NCBI RefSeq assembly: GCF_009389715.1
Contig: NC_052393.1
Span: forward strand, 5,146,001 to 5,210,000
Source: Phoenix dactylifera
Lineage: Eukaryota; Streptophyta; Magnoliopsida; Arecales; Arecaceae
Reading direction: 5' to 3'
Length of the DNA stretch: 64,000 nt
Positions 13,162 through 26,200 of the stretch are shown here, one piece after another. How positions within the stretch are numbered: position 1 is the stretch's first letter; every line of letters begins with the position of its first letter. The notes under the pieces were generated by a model, which saw nothing but the letters and a program-made list of their open reading frames with translations, was not told the DNA's origin and made no database searches. The position numbers and the translations under genes were made by a program.

Positions 13162-14304
13162 ATGGAGGGACGAAACTGGGCGGACCTCCCCGACCTCGCC
13201 CTCTTCTCCGTCCTCCTCTCCCTCTCCTCCCTCCCTGACCTCTTCTCCTTCGCCGGCGTCTGCCGCGCCTGGCGATCCTTCCTCCGTTCCGCTGCCCCCG
13301 AACTCTACCTCTCCTCCCGCCCCCCTCTCCTCCTCTGCCCGCCACATCGCCAACCTCACCGCCGCGTTTTCCAACTCTCCCCCAACACCACCGCCTCCGA
13401 TTTCCGCCTCTACGCCCTCGACCACCCTTCCACCTCCTTCAAATCCCTTCTTTCCAATGAAACCCTCGCCACCCTTTGCTTCGGCTACTCTCACGGCCAC
13501 CTCCTCCTCCTCCGCCGCCCCCGCGAGGCCCTTCTCGCCGACGTCCTCACCGGCGCCGAGATCCACCCCCCTACTCTCCCCCCCGACCGCTATACCTACT
13601 ACTACGCCGCCCTCACGGCCCCGCCGTCCTCCCCCGACTGCCGCATCCTCCTTTTCTACTCCAGATACGCTCTCTTGTGCTGCCGACTCGGCGATCCCTA
13701 TCCCGGGTGGACCAAGCTCCGCCTGCAACCGGGCGTTTCATACATCGCACGTGTCCTCAGTTTCAAAGGCCGGATCTTTGCCGTAGATCACGGAGCAAAG
13801 CTTCTTGCTTTTGATTTCGATCCCGATTTCAGGGTGGAGATGTTGAAAGTGGGAGGACTTCGGCCGATGCCGGCTCAAAACCGGTGGCAGTTTGGTCCTC
13901 AGCTGGTGGAGTGCGGCGGAAAGCTGCTATTAGTCCTCTTTTTTCAAGAGAGGAGTAGGTGGGAAACAAGGGTTGATGCGTATAGATTGGACTTTGAGAG
14001 GATGGTCTGGGCACAAGTCGAGAGTCTGGGGGACTTCTCTTTGTTCATTGACTGCGGAGGGAGATGCCCGGTGTCGTGTGCTAATCCAGGCAGCTGGGGA
14101 GGGAGGAGTAACTGCATCTATTTGGCAGGTCTCGATTGTGCATGCTGGAAGCAGTATTCTTTAGATGACAAGACTTGGAGAGAGTATTCTCCGGCTGGTA
14201 AGATGATTAGCTCCGGCTCCTTTCCACCTTTGATTGATCCTCCACTTCTGCCGTGCTGGCCTTCGCCATTCTGGGTGTATCCAAGTCTGTTTTTTGGACC
14301 CTGA
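13162..14304 (+). CDS. F-box protein with DUF295/KIB-like C-terminal domain
   Basis: A single-exon gene of 380 aa. The start is the ATG at 13162 (MEGRNWADLPDLALF). Residues 6-45 form an F-box: W-x-DLP near the start, then an L/S-rich helix, then VCRAWRSF. The rest reads as the plant-specific beta-propeller-like DUF295/KIB domain: a CFGYSHGHLLLL strand near residue 113, the AKLLAFDFD strand, QLVECGGKLLLV and a final SCANPGSWGGRSNCIYLAG segment typical of the family. F-box proteins bind SKP1 and present targets to an SCF ubiquitin ligase; the target here is unknown. The first 600 bp are extremely C-rich in third positions and the bias fades 3'-ward, a usual monocot gradient. Long frames on the opposite strand are shadows of this bias. 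A decayed partial copy lies just upstream. Confidence 0.85.
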   Translation: MEGRNWADLPDLALFSVLLSLSSLPDLFSFAGVCRAWRSFLRSAAPELYLSSRPPLLLCPPHRQPHRRVFQLSPNTTASDFRLYALDHPSTSFKSLLSNETLATLCFGYSHGHLLLLRRPREALLADVLTGAEIHPPTLPPDRYTYYYAALTAPPSSPDCRILLFYSRYALLCCRLGDPYPGWTKLRLQPGVSYIARVLSFKGRIFAVDHGAKLLAFDFDPDFRVEMLKVGGLRPMPAQNRWQFGPQLVECGGKLLLVLFFQERSRWETRVDAYRLDFERMVWAQVESLGDFSLFIDCGGRCPVSCANPGSWGGRSNCIYLAGLDCACWKQYSLDDKTWREYSPAGKMISSGSFPPLIDPPLLPCWPSPFWVYPSLFFGP

Positions 14305-14820
14305 TGGCATGCCAAACCCTATTAGTAGATACAATAGCATTGTCTTGCTTGAAAGAAGGTCTTCTGTAGCACACCTGCAGTTATGTTTGAATATCTATAG
14401 GTGATTTTAATTAAATTAAGCCTAAAGACTTCTGACTGTTCATCTTCCTGCAGTCTGTAGCTTGGAATTTGCATACATTTAGGATATTATATCTGGTGTT
14501 TTTGTTGATCTTTGAATCACCAGCAAGTCCTTCATTTAAACAATCAAAATGAAGTTACGGCAGAAGCAAAGAAGTTTATAATATTGCATTGTGATACAAT
14601 TTTTTTGGGAAATTGAGGGACGTGCTATTCCTCTTTGTGGTACTTTCCATGAGTGCTAATCATGAAGGACATCTGCAATTTACTAGTCTATGATCAGATT
14701 CTAATGTTGTTGTTATTTGAATAATACACTTGGGCATGGATGCATTTTATTGTGGCATTAAACAATTTGCTGATAATCTAAACTGGTAAAATTCGTTTAC
14801 TTCCTACACTTTTCCACCAA

Positions 14821-14870
<50 letters not shown>

Positions 14871-15150
14871 CTAAAACACTGCAGAAGCCTTACTGGAATC
14901 TTCTCAGGTTAATACAACCAAAATTGAGCCCCTTTTTCTTAAGAAAAATTATTTTGGTGGAGATGACTATAAGATAGGCCAATTTTGGTTTGTGCAATAG
15001 AAAACGGAAATGTTTAGGCTAGGATGTTATGTTTTAGTTGGAATTTGGAACTCCGAACCATCATCTGTATAGGATATATAGAATGTGTATAATACTGTTA
15101 TGAGAATGTGCAGTGATCATTTATCAGATGTGTTCATGACCTTGATATCC

Positions 15151-15183
<33 letters not shown>

Positions 15184-15299
15184 GCACACGAACATACTCA
15201 TTAAAGTACCATATTATGCTTTAGCATGCCTAATTTCTTTATCTTCTTAAAATTCTTGATAAAGAAATTGTTAATATTGCCTCTTGTTCGCATGTGCAA
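14305..15299. other. F-box 3' flank with microsatellites
   Basis: The 3' UTR of the F-box gene is presumably at its left end. A compound (CA)n(GA)n microsatellite occupies about 14819-14868 and a (CT)n tract about 15151-15184. Nothing else was recognised. Confidence 0.7.
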
Positions 15300-16240
15300 A
15301 TAGCAGACCCTGTGTAGAAGATGTTGTGGAAAATCAAGGAATAAGCTCCTTGCATATCTCTCTTTATTTGGAGATGTCTTAGTAAGGTAGTTCCTAGTCA
15401 AACTGAAATTCACAAAAGTTCCTTCTTTTGATTCCACATGTCCAATGTGCTTCCAAGGATTAGAAGCATATGAGCATCTATACTTTGAAATGATTTTTCT
15501 TGAACAGTTTGGTTCTCCTCTCCTCTCACTATTCACGCTCAAGGATCATCCAGGACATTTAAAAATTGGGTTGTCTCATGGTTAGATCCACCTGGTCTTA
15601 AGGATAAGACTGATCACTCTCTATTGATGTCTATTGCTACTATTTTATGGCATATTTGGAAAGCTAGGAACTTGAAGGTCTTTCAGGATGTCAACCTCTT
15701 CTGACTTCATGTTGTGAATAGGGTCATTACTCAAATTTAAAATCAGCAAGTATCATGTTTACAGCCAAGGTCTATCCTCCATAGAACTTCAAGAGCATTC
15801 TCATCTTTAGTCCCAGCTCAAATGATCTTTGTAATGCCTCTCCATTTGGTTAAGACTAATGTTGATGCCGCTTCTAATGTGTGGGCACTAGTATTGGTGT
15901 GATAGTAAGTGATTCAATGGGAACCACATTATTAGTCAAGAAATCCATTATCTTCCATGCTCCATTGAGGAAGCAGAAGCTTAAGCTTTCAAAAATGGTC
16001 TTTTGTTGTTGAAACATATAAATTTCTCTAGAGCTATATTAGAAGGAGATTCGTTGTCCATTGTTCAGCTTCTGTTAGAGGACCCTATAGAGCCTCCCTG
16101 GCATTTAAGGCAAATAATTGCTGATTGCATGTCTTCTCTAAGATTTGCATCCAGTTCAAGTATCTTATTCTTCTTGTACCTCAAATATGTGTTCTCTTTT
16201 GCTAGCCAAACATGTTGCCAATTTATATTGTAACTTAACC
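15300..16240 (+). pseudogene. LINE relic: zf-RVT and RNase H-like region
   Basis: Broken reading frames on the + strand carry, in order, the pieces expected at the 3' end of a plant LINE ORF2. The zinc-binding reverse-transcriptase domain appears as SLFIWRCLSKVVP and then CPMCFQGLEAYEHLYFE at about 15437-15490. The linker LWHIWKARN lies near 15645-15675. An RNase H-type (RVT_3) end appears as AILEGDSLSIVQLLLED at about 16030-16085. Several stops and frame changes separate them, so the element is dead. No 5' part, poly(A) tail or target duplication was recognised. Confidence 0.6.
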
Positions 16241-19200
16241 TGGTCTTCTCCCTCTCGACCTTTCTAATTGCCCATTTTTGAAAAGGAGAAGGATCTAGCA
16301 AATTGTATGATGGAGACTGTTCAATGAAATAAAAAGACTCTGATTGCACTTGTAGTTCAACCCAATGAACTAGCCAAGCTAATCGACATGGACATCTCTA
16401 TAGTCTCTCACCCCTTAACCAATACACGAGGGGTTAGAATCTTTGGTATTTAACACAAATCCCTGTGAGTTAGGAAAGTAAAGAGTAAATCTAGCTAGGA
16501 ATCTCTATGACAATTCAACCTCATGAGATTTGGATGAAATAATCTCTTATGTTAGCACAATTCCTTAGGAGTTAGAAAAGTAAAGAGTAAATCTAGCTAG
16601 GAATCCCTATGACAATTCAACCTTATGAGATCTGGATGAAATAATCTCTTAGTCCTATTCCTAGATTAATCAATAATTCAAATTACTAAATCAAAATTTG
16701 ACCGGCCCTATGATCTCGATTGGTTATTATTGCTTGTTGATGTGATTATGAGGAAGAAGACCTAACATTTCTAATACCACCGTGCATGCTCTAATGTTTT
16801 GATGGTGCTGCAACCCCTGAACACCCACTTGTCCTCTTCTGCTTGAAGCTTGCTTTTCTAACCAATTGGGAGAATTAGAGTGGTCAAAGTACCAACTTGA
16901 GACTAGGTGGGTTCCTTAATGAGCATTCAAGTTTTTCATGGGCTGGTATTTGTTGCACTTGATCGAGGAAGGATTCTCTTTTCTTGATTTCTTTCCTCAT
17001 TCGTACAAAAGGTGACTAGTGGAATGCCCACTTGCTGCTGGTTCATGGGTAGCTAGATCCATAACATGTTGAATGTGGAGGAGAAGTTGTCTTGGCATTT
17101 TTGTCCAATTTAGGATAGAGATTATGCACAATTCTATTGTAGGCATGCAGTCTTCTATAGGTTGATCTGTTTTGAAATGCAAAACTTCAAATTGCTCTGT
17201 TCTATCTGAATTATGGAGTTAGTTGCCCTATATTGTCCATCAAATTACCAGATGGGGAGATAGACAGAACTGCATTTATTTGGGCAGAGTTGGATGTTAT
17301 ATTTGAAGCAAGCTTCCTTTTAATACTACCATAATTAACTGTTCCAATTTTCCCTTTACCTAAGTCAACCATACCAATTAAGAATCAACTCCTTTGTTTT
17401 CCCACACCCTGATGAGACAGGTTCGGTAATTTTAATTTTAATAGATGAACTTACATATGCCATTCTCAAAAGAAGTTCCTTTAGTTTGGTCGACTATTTC
17501 CCTTCATAGTTGTGAATCTATATTAGTTCTTCCTTTTGCATATAGTTATTGTGTATTCTTTCTGTTTTGACATAAATTACAACAAGATTTCAGAATAATA
17601 ATAATAATAATAATAATAATGGTTATGTTGTACAACAAGATTCAGTGCAAGTAGAAAAAGAATGCGCCCTGTATATGCATGTTGATCGTAAAGAAAGTAC
17701 ATGCATCATGGTATATCGAATAGCAATGGATGTATAAAATTTATGGTCATGTTTCTCTGCTGAAACCAAATGAATTCATTGATGAAGTAGTTGAAGAGAA
17801 GTTGATTTTGGAGGGTGGGCTCATGATACGTTTGCTTGCCAGCATTCATTTCCTGGTGGTCTTTTTCGAAAATGTGTCGACGCCTGCTTGATTTATTAGG
17901 ACGAATATTATGAAGTGCTCGTATATCTGTATCAGAGAAACATGATAAATGTTTAGCAAGTGGAGAGGAAGTCTTCTTAGTGATGCAAGTAGGAGGGTTC
18001 TTATTTCACCAGTGCCGGCTTCTTATGTTATCTACTTGGTTGCTGAAGCTGGTTATCTCACAGTTTGCCAAGAGATGTAATCTGGAGCTAAAGTCTTGAA
18101 AATTTTGGATGAGGGAGGACTGCTGATGAAAAAGATGCAATTGGTTAGAGGTGCTATCTTGACAAAGCGGGCTGCTGATTATTTAATTTATAGCAGAAGC
18201 ATGTGGAACATGATGTTATGATGGACTGGAGGCAGGGGGCAGGAAGGAGGGTTTAATAGGAGATGAATAAAACATAGCATGCCAATTCTTTTTCTGGGAT
18301 GTGAGAGAGCACAGTAGGGCATGGAGGATGATACAGAACTGTAGTATGTGGCAGTCCACTGTGCTGATTAGGAAATGGACTTGCTTGGTGAGGGTGGAAG
18401 AAAGCATTGATCTGTATGGTTGAATTAGTTTCGGCTGAACTTCAGAATAAAAATCTGAATTCGCTGGGTTAAATGGAATAAGTTGGCGAGGAAAGAAAGT
18501 TTAGATATTGAATTATTCATGAATAATTAGGGAAAATAGGTTAGAAGCATAAAGGTAAAGCTGTGAGGATCTATGTTTAGTCCTATATCGGTTATTCGCT
18601 GGGTAGATCTTGGATGCTTACATAGGATCAAGGAACTCAAATAATACCTTCAGGCTAGTTTTTTTGAGTGAGATCCTGGTTTGCTACAAAAGCATTTGTT
18701 GTATATCAATTTTTATAATTATTTATTCTTTTTAAAAAATAAACTAATGAGATGAATGTTTGGCTAGAAAAAAGAAAGAATAATGCATTTAGTCTTTCCT
18801 TCCTCGTTGTTCCCTAACTAAAGACAGTCTTAGGAAGGAATAACTCCTTGAAGAAAAATTTAAAAGGCAGCGTCAAGAATCTTCTCAAATGCTTATTTTA
18901 GTCTGATAAAAGGGAAAAGAAAGCTTTTCAGAAGATGTTTTGCTAGTATTTTCTAGTGACCAGGAAGTTCAGCACTTGGCAAACTTTTGAGTCGGTTAGT
19001 AAACATTACTCCATGCTGCTTAAATCAATTAAGCTGTCAATAAACCTTAATCCATGAATTCAAGGACGAACAGCTCAAAATTCAGAATCACCATTCACTT
19101 TCAGACGTAGCTAAGGTTAGAACGTGGTTCCATTTTTTTTTGTTTGCTTGTTTGTTTTTAAACCTTGGGCGGGGGTGTAAAAATAGAATAAGCCTAGACT

Positions 19201-20845
19201 TCATTTAGGTAGAATACATCGCAGTGATGCATCCCATTTAGGTGGAGTGGGTTTCCCTTCCATTCTTATTCAGCTTTCCTGTTTTCTTTCCTTTTTCCTT
19301 CTGTTTTGAGGCCTGACTTTTCCAAACTGCACCAAGAAATCACTTCATCGTAATAAGACTTCTATATATTTTATTGTCCGTCAGTCCAATAACCATGCTG
19401 CAAAGCATGCTCTTTCTTCTCAGAACTCAAACTTGTAGCTCTGGTATATTTTTCCAAAATGTTCCATTCATACATCTAATGCTGTCCATCAAAATGGAAA
19501 GAAGAAAGGGAAAATGTTGCAACCAAATTGTAACTTAATCTTCTCTTCCAATATCTATTCTACTGTGTAACATTAACTTTTCCGATATAATGTAATCATG
19601 TGGAAACATATATCAATGCCTGCATTTTTTCATCATGCTTTTGCATCCTGTGTGCTTATTTATCCCTTTTTTTTTTTCCTTCCCATCCCACCACCTTTCC
19701 CTTTTCTCAGCATGATCACCGACCAAATCATTTCTTCTAACTTTTGTTATCAGTTATATAAATTTTTATTAGAAAATAAAACAATACATGCATCCCAGGC
19801 ATTTTAGTAACTGAAGGCCCTTTTCTAAGGCATATATTCTCCAGGAACTGGTTCTTAAACGCATGCAGTGGAAGTAATCATTACACACATATTTAATATA
19901 TTCTCTTAGGCGGAAAGCCAGCATAATGGAGCTGTGCTATTTGTCACAAGATAAGATACTCAATAGTTATCAATGCCTCCTTTTAGACTGTTATTTAATC
20001 ATCATATTGACGCTAATTCCGGCGCAATGATCGCCGAGTTATCTTCTAATTCGCCCCCCTCGGGATCCCATGTGCGATGCAACGGTCGAGGTAGCGCTAA
20101 AATAGCGGAAGTCGAACGGGGGAGACCCGTGAAGAGGAGAAGACCATCGTAATTTCATCCAGTTTTGATGGCAATTTGATCAAGATGGACACGTGGATCG
20201 CGTGGGTTCCATCATGGATCTAGGTGCAGGTCAATGATTGGTAGCTTCTCGGTGGCCCCCTACTTATTAAATTAGCGCGATAAATTCAACTCAACCCGCG
20301 AAACTCGCCGATGTACTCTTTTAGTCCTATATTTCCACGTGGCTCGATCAGGGGACATCATTTTGCTGGATGATACGAATATGGCCACCGATCAGTTTGT
20401 TCTTCTGATGAAGGGTATTTGTGTAATTGTAGTAATGAGGGCGTATCCGAAAAATCGCCGCCGCACTCTTTGCGGATAAGACGAGGAAAGTGAGGTTGGA
20501 CTACTTTTTTCCGTTTTTTTCAAAATCCACAGTGCGCTTTATCACCTTTGTGGGATCAGTTTACATGAAAGAAAACCATCTACGTGGCTCTTTTTTATTG
20601 GCTTTATGATAAAAAAGGGAAACGAACTTTCTGGGAAGCGCGAGGAGGAGCAGCTCTATAGGCCGAGAGTATAGTTCCGGCGGAGCAGCAGAAACTTTTA
20701 GTCCAGGCTGTTCCACACTGTGCTCTCCCTCCTTCTCTTCGAGATCCGGTCACCGTTCTTATCCTAAGCCAACGCTGCTCTGCCGAGTGGAGCAGCACTC
20801 CTTCCCACTCTTTTTTTTTTTTGGCAACTCCCTTTCCACTCCCTT
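16241..20845. other. Gene-poor intergenic DNA upstream of the OSCA gene
   Basis: No gene was recognised in these 4.6 kb. Visible features are a direct duplication at 16453-16650, an (AAT)n microsatellite at about 17592-17620, and a GC-richer stretch from about 20,030 onward that is probably the distal promoter of the OSCA gene. Short chance reading frames were not supported by any family motif. Confidence 0.6.
16453..16650. repeat. Direct tandem duplication, about 100 bp
   Basis: Two copies, about 16453-16549 and 16555-16650, share nearly the whole sequence, including AAGTAAAGAGTAAATCTAGC and GACAATTCAACC. They differ at scattered positions and start roughly 101 bp apart. Confidence 0.8.
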
Positions 20846-20852
20846 TATAAAA
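20846..20852 (+). promoter_or_regulatory. TATA box of the OSCA gene
   Basis: TATAAAA lies about 180 bp upstream of the OSCA start codon and is followed by a pyrimidine-rich leader, as expected for a plant core promoter with a start site near 20,878. No transcript evidence is available here. Confidence 0.55.
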
Positions 20853-21026
20853 CAATACTAGATTCCTCTCGCCCTCCGCAAACTCCCAGTTTGATCTCCT
20901 TCCGCTCTCTGTCTCTCTCCGAGTTCCAAATTCACACGTTTCCTCTCCAAAAACCCCTCTTTTGGCCTATTTGGGCTTCTTTTTGGTCGCTCTTAATCCT
21001 GTTGTTGTTGGATTTTGGGGACCTTG

Positions 21027-23243
21027 ATGGCGAGTTTGGAGGATTTGGGGGTGTCGGCGTTCATCAACATACTGAGCGCCTTCGCCTTCCTGTTGCTCTT
21101 CGCGGTGATGAGGATCCAGCCGATCAACGACCGCATCTACTTCCCCAAGTGGTACATGAGCGGCGGAAGGAAGAGCCCGCGGCGGGGGAGCGGCGGCCAC
21201 GGGGTGGGGAGGTTCGTTAACCTCAACCTCTGGACCTACCTAACTTTCCTCAACTGGATGCCCGGGGCGCTGAGAATGAGCCAGGCCGAGATCATCCAGC
21301 ACGCCGGCCTGGACTCCGCCGTCTACCTCCGGATCTACATTCTTGGGTACGTTCAAGAATTCTTTTTCTTTCTTTTCTTGGAAAAATCTTTGGTACTGGA
21401 GGTGCATTGTTTCTTGAATCTGTTGAACTTTTGGTTTCTTGGATATGTAACTTTTCTTGGAAAAACTATTGGTATTTGTGGAGCTCTGTCTTTTGTCTTT
21501 GTTAAAGTTTTGTTTTCTTGGGTATTTAACTTAATTTATACTCTTAGAGGTGGATGATATGTCGTTGGGTTTTGGAAAAGGGTTATCTTTGTGTAGTTTG
21601 TGCTTCTCCAGTCTTGACAGAGCCGTCTTTTCGAATTACTTGAAGTTATTTTCTTAAAAAAATGTGACTTCTTTTATATTCATGACATCATTGGGTTCTG
21701 GAGGGGGAAAAATACATCTTTGTGTAAGTTCTGCTTGTCGGGTCTTCTTGCCTTTAGATCGTGTTTTTCACGATAACGAAGCCCATCTTTCATGTCCGTG
21801 CAGCTTGTTTCTGTTTTTTCCCTCTTTTTTCTAGCTCATATTCTCGATAAAGGAAAAGGAAAAAGAAGATTGTCTGGGTTTTTAACAGTAGCCCAACTGG
21901 GTTTTGGATGATGACTCTGTTTAAGTGGCGCCACAAACCTCATACTTTTTTATATGTAAAAACTCTTATTTGATTTCATAAACTCTGACTTCATGTTACG
22001 CCACATTCTTGATCTTATGATCTTTGGTAGTCGTGTCTGTAGATGCTGTGTACTTTACGGTTTATTTCAGAGTTCGGATTTTATTGATTTAAAAAATCGC
22101 GGATTTATATATCCATTGGTTCAACATTTAAGAGCTTAGCATTTCACTTACCAGTGACTGGAAAATAAGACAAATATTAGGTGGGGCGTTCTTTTTATTA
22201 CCTTTCTGACATCTTCTTTACATTAATACAAGTAACATGACATTGAGAAAAGGAAATGCCTTAAGAGGATTTTTTTAAGTGATTTGTTAAGCTGACTCAA
22301 AATAGGGACTCGCTGGTTACCTAATTTCAGAATTAACATTGGCTATGTAATGCTTTTACATGTTACAATGACACCATTTGTATTGTTTCCAAAATTGGAT
22401 TACTAGCTCTCCTTTTTTCGGGATCATGGTAGGATATTCTTGATTGTCAAAACGAGGCCAGTGAAGGAATGTATCACATAGCAAGCTTTCAAGGATTTCG
22501 TATGCTAAAATTTGGATTAAATAAATAATTCTTGATTCCTTAGGTTGTCAATTGGTTGCCGGTACAATGTTATCTTTATACTACACTTTGCTGCAATAGA
22601 AGCCATCCATTTTAATACTGGCAATCAGAACCTTTCAGGATATCTACTTACATCAGAGGATGTCCAGATTTTCCAGGAACATGGATGGACTGATTGTTGG
22701 TAGCCTATCATTGTGAACTTTTTTGAACCATAAGATCTTTTACTAGTCATGTTCTACTACAACAAAATTTTTTTCCAGTTCTTAGATTATTCACTTAAAT
22801 AGTTTACTGCCATCATTGTTATCTAATTGCGCTTGTAATGGAAGTACTTGATTAATCTCTGAATTCTTTCTTTTCCTCCTTTGACAGATTAAAGATTTTT
22901 GTGCCGATGACAATCCTTGCATTAGCATTTCTTATTCCAGTCAATGTTTCTGGTGGAACATTATTCAACCTCAGGAAAGAAATAGTTTCCAGTGATATTG
23001 ATAAACTTTCTATTTCAAATGTCAGTCCTGGATCGCAGAGGTAATTAGAGATATCTCTGATGGTGATTATGTTTCCTTCATCCTAACAACTGCATATAGC
23101 TTTACTTCTGAAAACTAAAGCATTTTCTTTTGTGCTTGTTTTCTCTTGGTATTTAAGCATCTATTTGGACATGGAACGATGGAAGACTCCACAATAAATG
23201 ACAATGAACAAAACCAGTTCCCACAAGATATTTTGTTCTTTCA

Positions 23244-23299
<56 letters not shown>

Positions 23300-26200
23300 T
23301 AGATGCATACACAATTATGTAACATAGGGTCTATCTCTTGGCATGTATTCTACATCTATGTTTTATGAGATTTGAACAAAGATAAATATTAAATTGGAGT
23401 TTTGGACAATGTCCTGACAACCAACTAGACTTTACTAGCCAGTTGGCGGCTCTCTTCGCAGCTCTTGCACTAAAGAGAGGTAACAGTAGGATCTTAGCAC
23501 GCGATGCTCCCACCTTTCTCTAAGGGAGAAAAATGGAATTTCTAATGCTGAAAGTTTAGAATTGCTTTTCCAAGGTCCGCCGAACTGGTACTAGGATCCG
23601 TACCGTTTAGCAGATGGGTTGCTACAAAACCAGTTCGATACCGTACTGACATAGTATGCATGGGCGTGCCCAAGTATGTGCCGGTTCCGTACCGGCACAT
23701 TCAATTTTTTTTTTGGAGTTTTTCAAGTTGATTTAATTGGTAATCAATCTTTTTGAACTTTTTCAATGATTTTAAGTTTAATTTGAGATTTTTTTAGATG
23801 TTTTTTGATGTTTGATCCTGGTTTAACCTAAATGATGCATTTTGTTGTTTTAAAATGATACAAAATGTAAAATGATTAGTGAGATGTTGCATGCTACAAG
23901 AAGCAATATGAAATATTCTCAAATCAAGAAGTGAGGTGAAAAATATAAAATAATACAATTAATTACATATATCTAAAGTATAACATACATATCGATATCT
24001 AAAATTTCGTCGAGTGGCGATATCTCTCGTAGATATCCGGATCATTAGCAGAGTTAGGAGGCACATCAACCTACCTTTCTAACCAAGCGGCGTTGTAGTC
24101 TTGTATATTTCCATAAGGAACGCGTTTTGGGTTATAAGCAATCTCAGATCTCTTGCTGAAGTTCTGGTTTTGATAAGTGTCCTCTGGCTGATAAAATGGC
24201 TGTGAAGGGGTCCATCCAAATAAGCCGGCAACAAAATCCGACCCGTATGATACTCCGTGCTGCGTAGGATAGTAGCTATCGGAAGATGCCTCTCGTAGAT
24301 ATCTGGACGGTTCGCACCGAGTTCGAACGGAACCGACCGGTTCGGTTCGGACTTTTTTCGGCCAGTTCGGTTCGGGCTTTTTTCGGCCGGTTCCGGTCAG
24401 TTCAGAACCCATTCTGGCCGGTTTGGGGCTGGAACCAATTCCAATGGGCAAATTGACCCGATTTCTCACCGGGTCGGCTTAGTACGGGCCGATCCGGGCG
24501 GTTCGGTCCGATTCGGCCTACCTTGTTTGATCCAAAGCAAAATACATGAAGTGCACTTTAGTAGGATTATGGGAGGCATCATGGATGTACAGAGAATTAA
24601 GTGCACACACACACACACATGCACATGCACACATGTGCGTGTGTGCGCATGTTGTGTGATATGTATATGTACATGCATGCACACACACATATACATATAT
24701 AAACATATGTAGCATTCTTTTATTTCCTTAGATTGTTTGATTTCTATAATTTCAAAAAATAAAAAAGCTAAGAGTAGACAATTAACTGATAAATTGTTGT
24801 TTTCTCTTGGACATTTGATTTTTTTTTTTTTTTTGTGGGTGTGTGTCATAAATACACAAAACAATGTTCATTATGCATATGAAATGGGTATGCGGGGGGT
24901 GTTTCCTGCATTTTTACTAGAAGATAAAGTGATGGCAAACCAAATAGAATGGTATAGATGTGTGCAATACAGGCTAGAGGCAGCTCAGCTGGGGAGGGTA
25001 GTTTAGATTTTGGTTAGGGACCGGGAATTAGGAGTCAGGGAGTTAGGAAGATCTAAATGATTGTGAGAGATTTGAGGAAGCTCTGAACTATGTGTTTGTG
25101 TGTGTGAGAGAGAGAGAGAGGATCAGGTTTTATGAAATTAATCAATAGATGCGATACAGATTGCTCAATATTGTAATGGATAATATTATATATGACTCCC
25201 TTTTCTTGTAATGTCTTTTCATATAAGATTCTGCTACCATTCTAAATTATTCTTTATACAGTGTAGTTCTTTTTTTTTCCTTTATCAACTTCTCATATTA
25301 TTAATATATTGGATTTCATCTTACTGTGGTTATTTGGGTTTGATTTTAGGTTCTGGGTTCACCTTTTAATGGAATACTTGTTTACAGCATGGACTTGCTA
25401 TATTCTCTACAAGGAATATGATAATGTGGCTTTTATGAGATTACATTTCCTGGCCTCACAACATCGTCGTGTTGATCAGTTCACTGTAAGCACTTTCTGG
25501 CAGTAAAAGCTTTTTTAGATAATAAAGTTGTGCGTCCAAGTTCTCTTTTCCTCTATAACTAGTTACAGAGAGTACAGTCATTAAGCAAAAAAGAAGAAAA
25601 GCACAAGCCAGTAAGAGGTAACCTATTAAAGGGGTACCTTGACAGACAGAAAAAGAAAACAAAGTCATCTAAGTGTTATTGATGAAGTTTTCTTGCAATT
25701 ATTTAGCCCAAGAACCCCTTTGCTTTGGATGTTCATGTTCTTTCTGGTAGTGTTGCACACTTCAGTTATATTATGTTTTATCCTTTTCTTCTGAAAATGT
25801 GTTTTATCTTCCACCATTATGCATTTATGACATAAAGGGACATGATACTTGAAGAGACTATCAAACACTTTGCAAATGTTTTCAAGCCTTGGATATGCAT
25901 AGAACTAAGAAACTTAGATCAGTGTAAATGACTTTGGTGAATAAGTGGTTTAATTTGCTATCTGACAAAAAAAAATAGTGTTTCTTGCTGCCTTTATTTG
26001 AGATCTGGCTTTCGGAACATGGTTTATGAAGAAACTTGCTGATGTTACAAAATAAAACTATAGACGCATGAATAAATTATTGATTTAGGAAAGACACTAT
26101 AAAGCTGTCAAGCATCTATTCATGTTGACACAATTGTATGCTGAAAATTTGGTGATGGTAAATAGATTGGTCAACAGTTCTGCAGAGAATGAATATCTTT

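Noticed and set aside
13097..13728. Minus-strand and +1-frame GC-rich frames over the F-box gene (up to 192 codons)
   Set aside because: Low-complexity Gly/Arg/Pro shadows of the highly C-rich F-box coding sequence.
24466..24864. Cysteine/histidine-rich frames near 24.5-24.9 kb
   Set aside because: Translations of CA/TG microsatellite runs.
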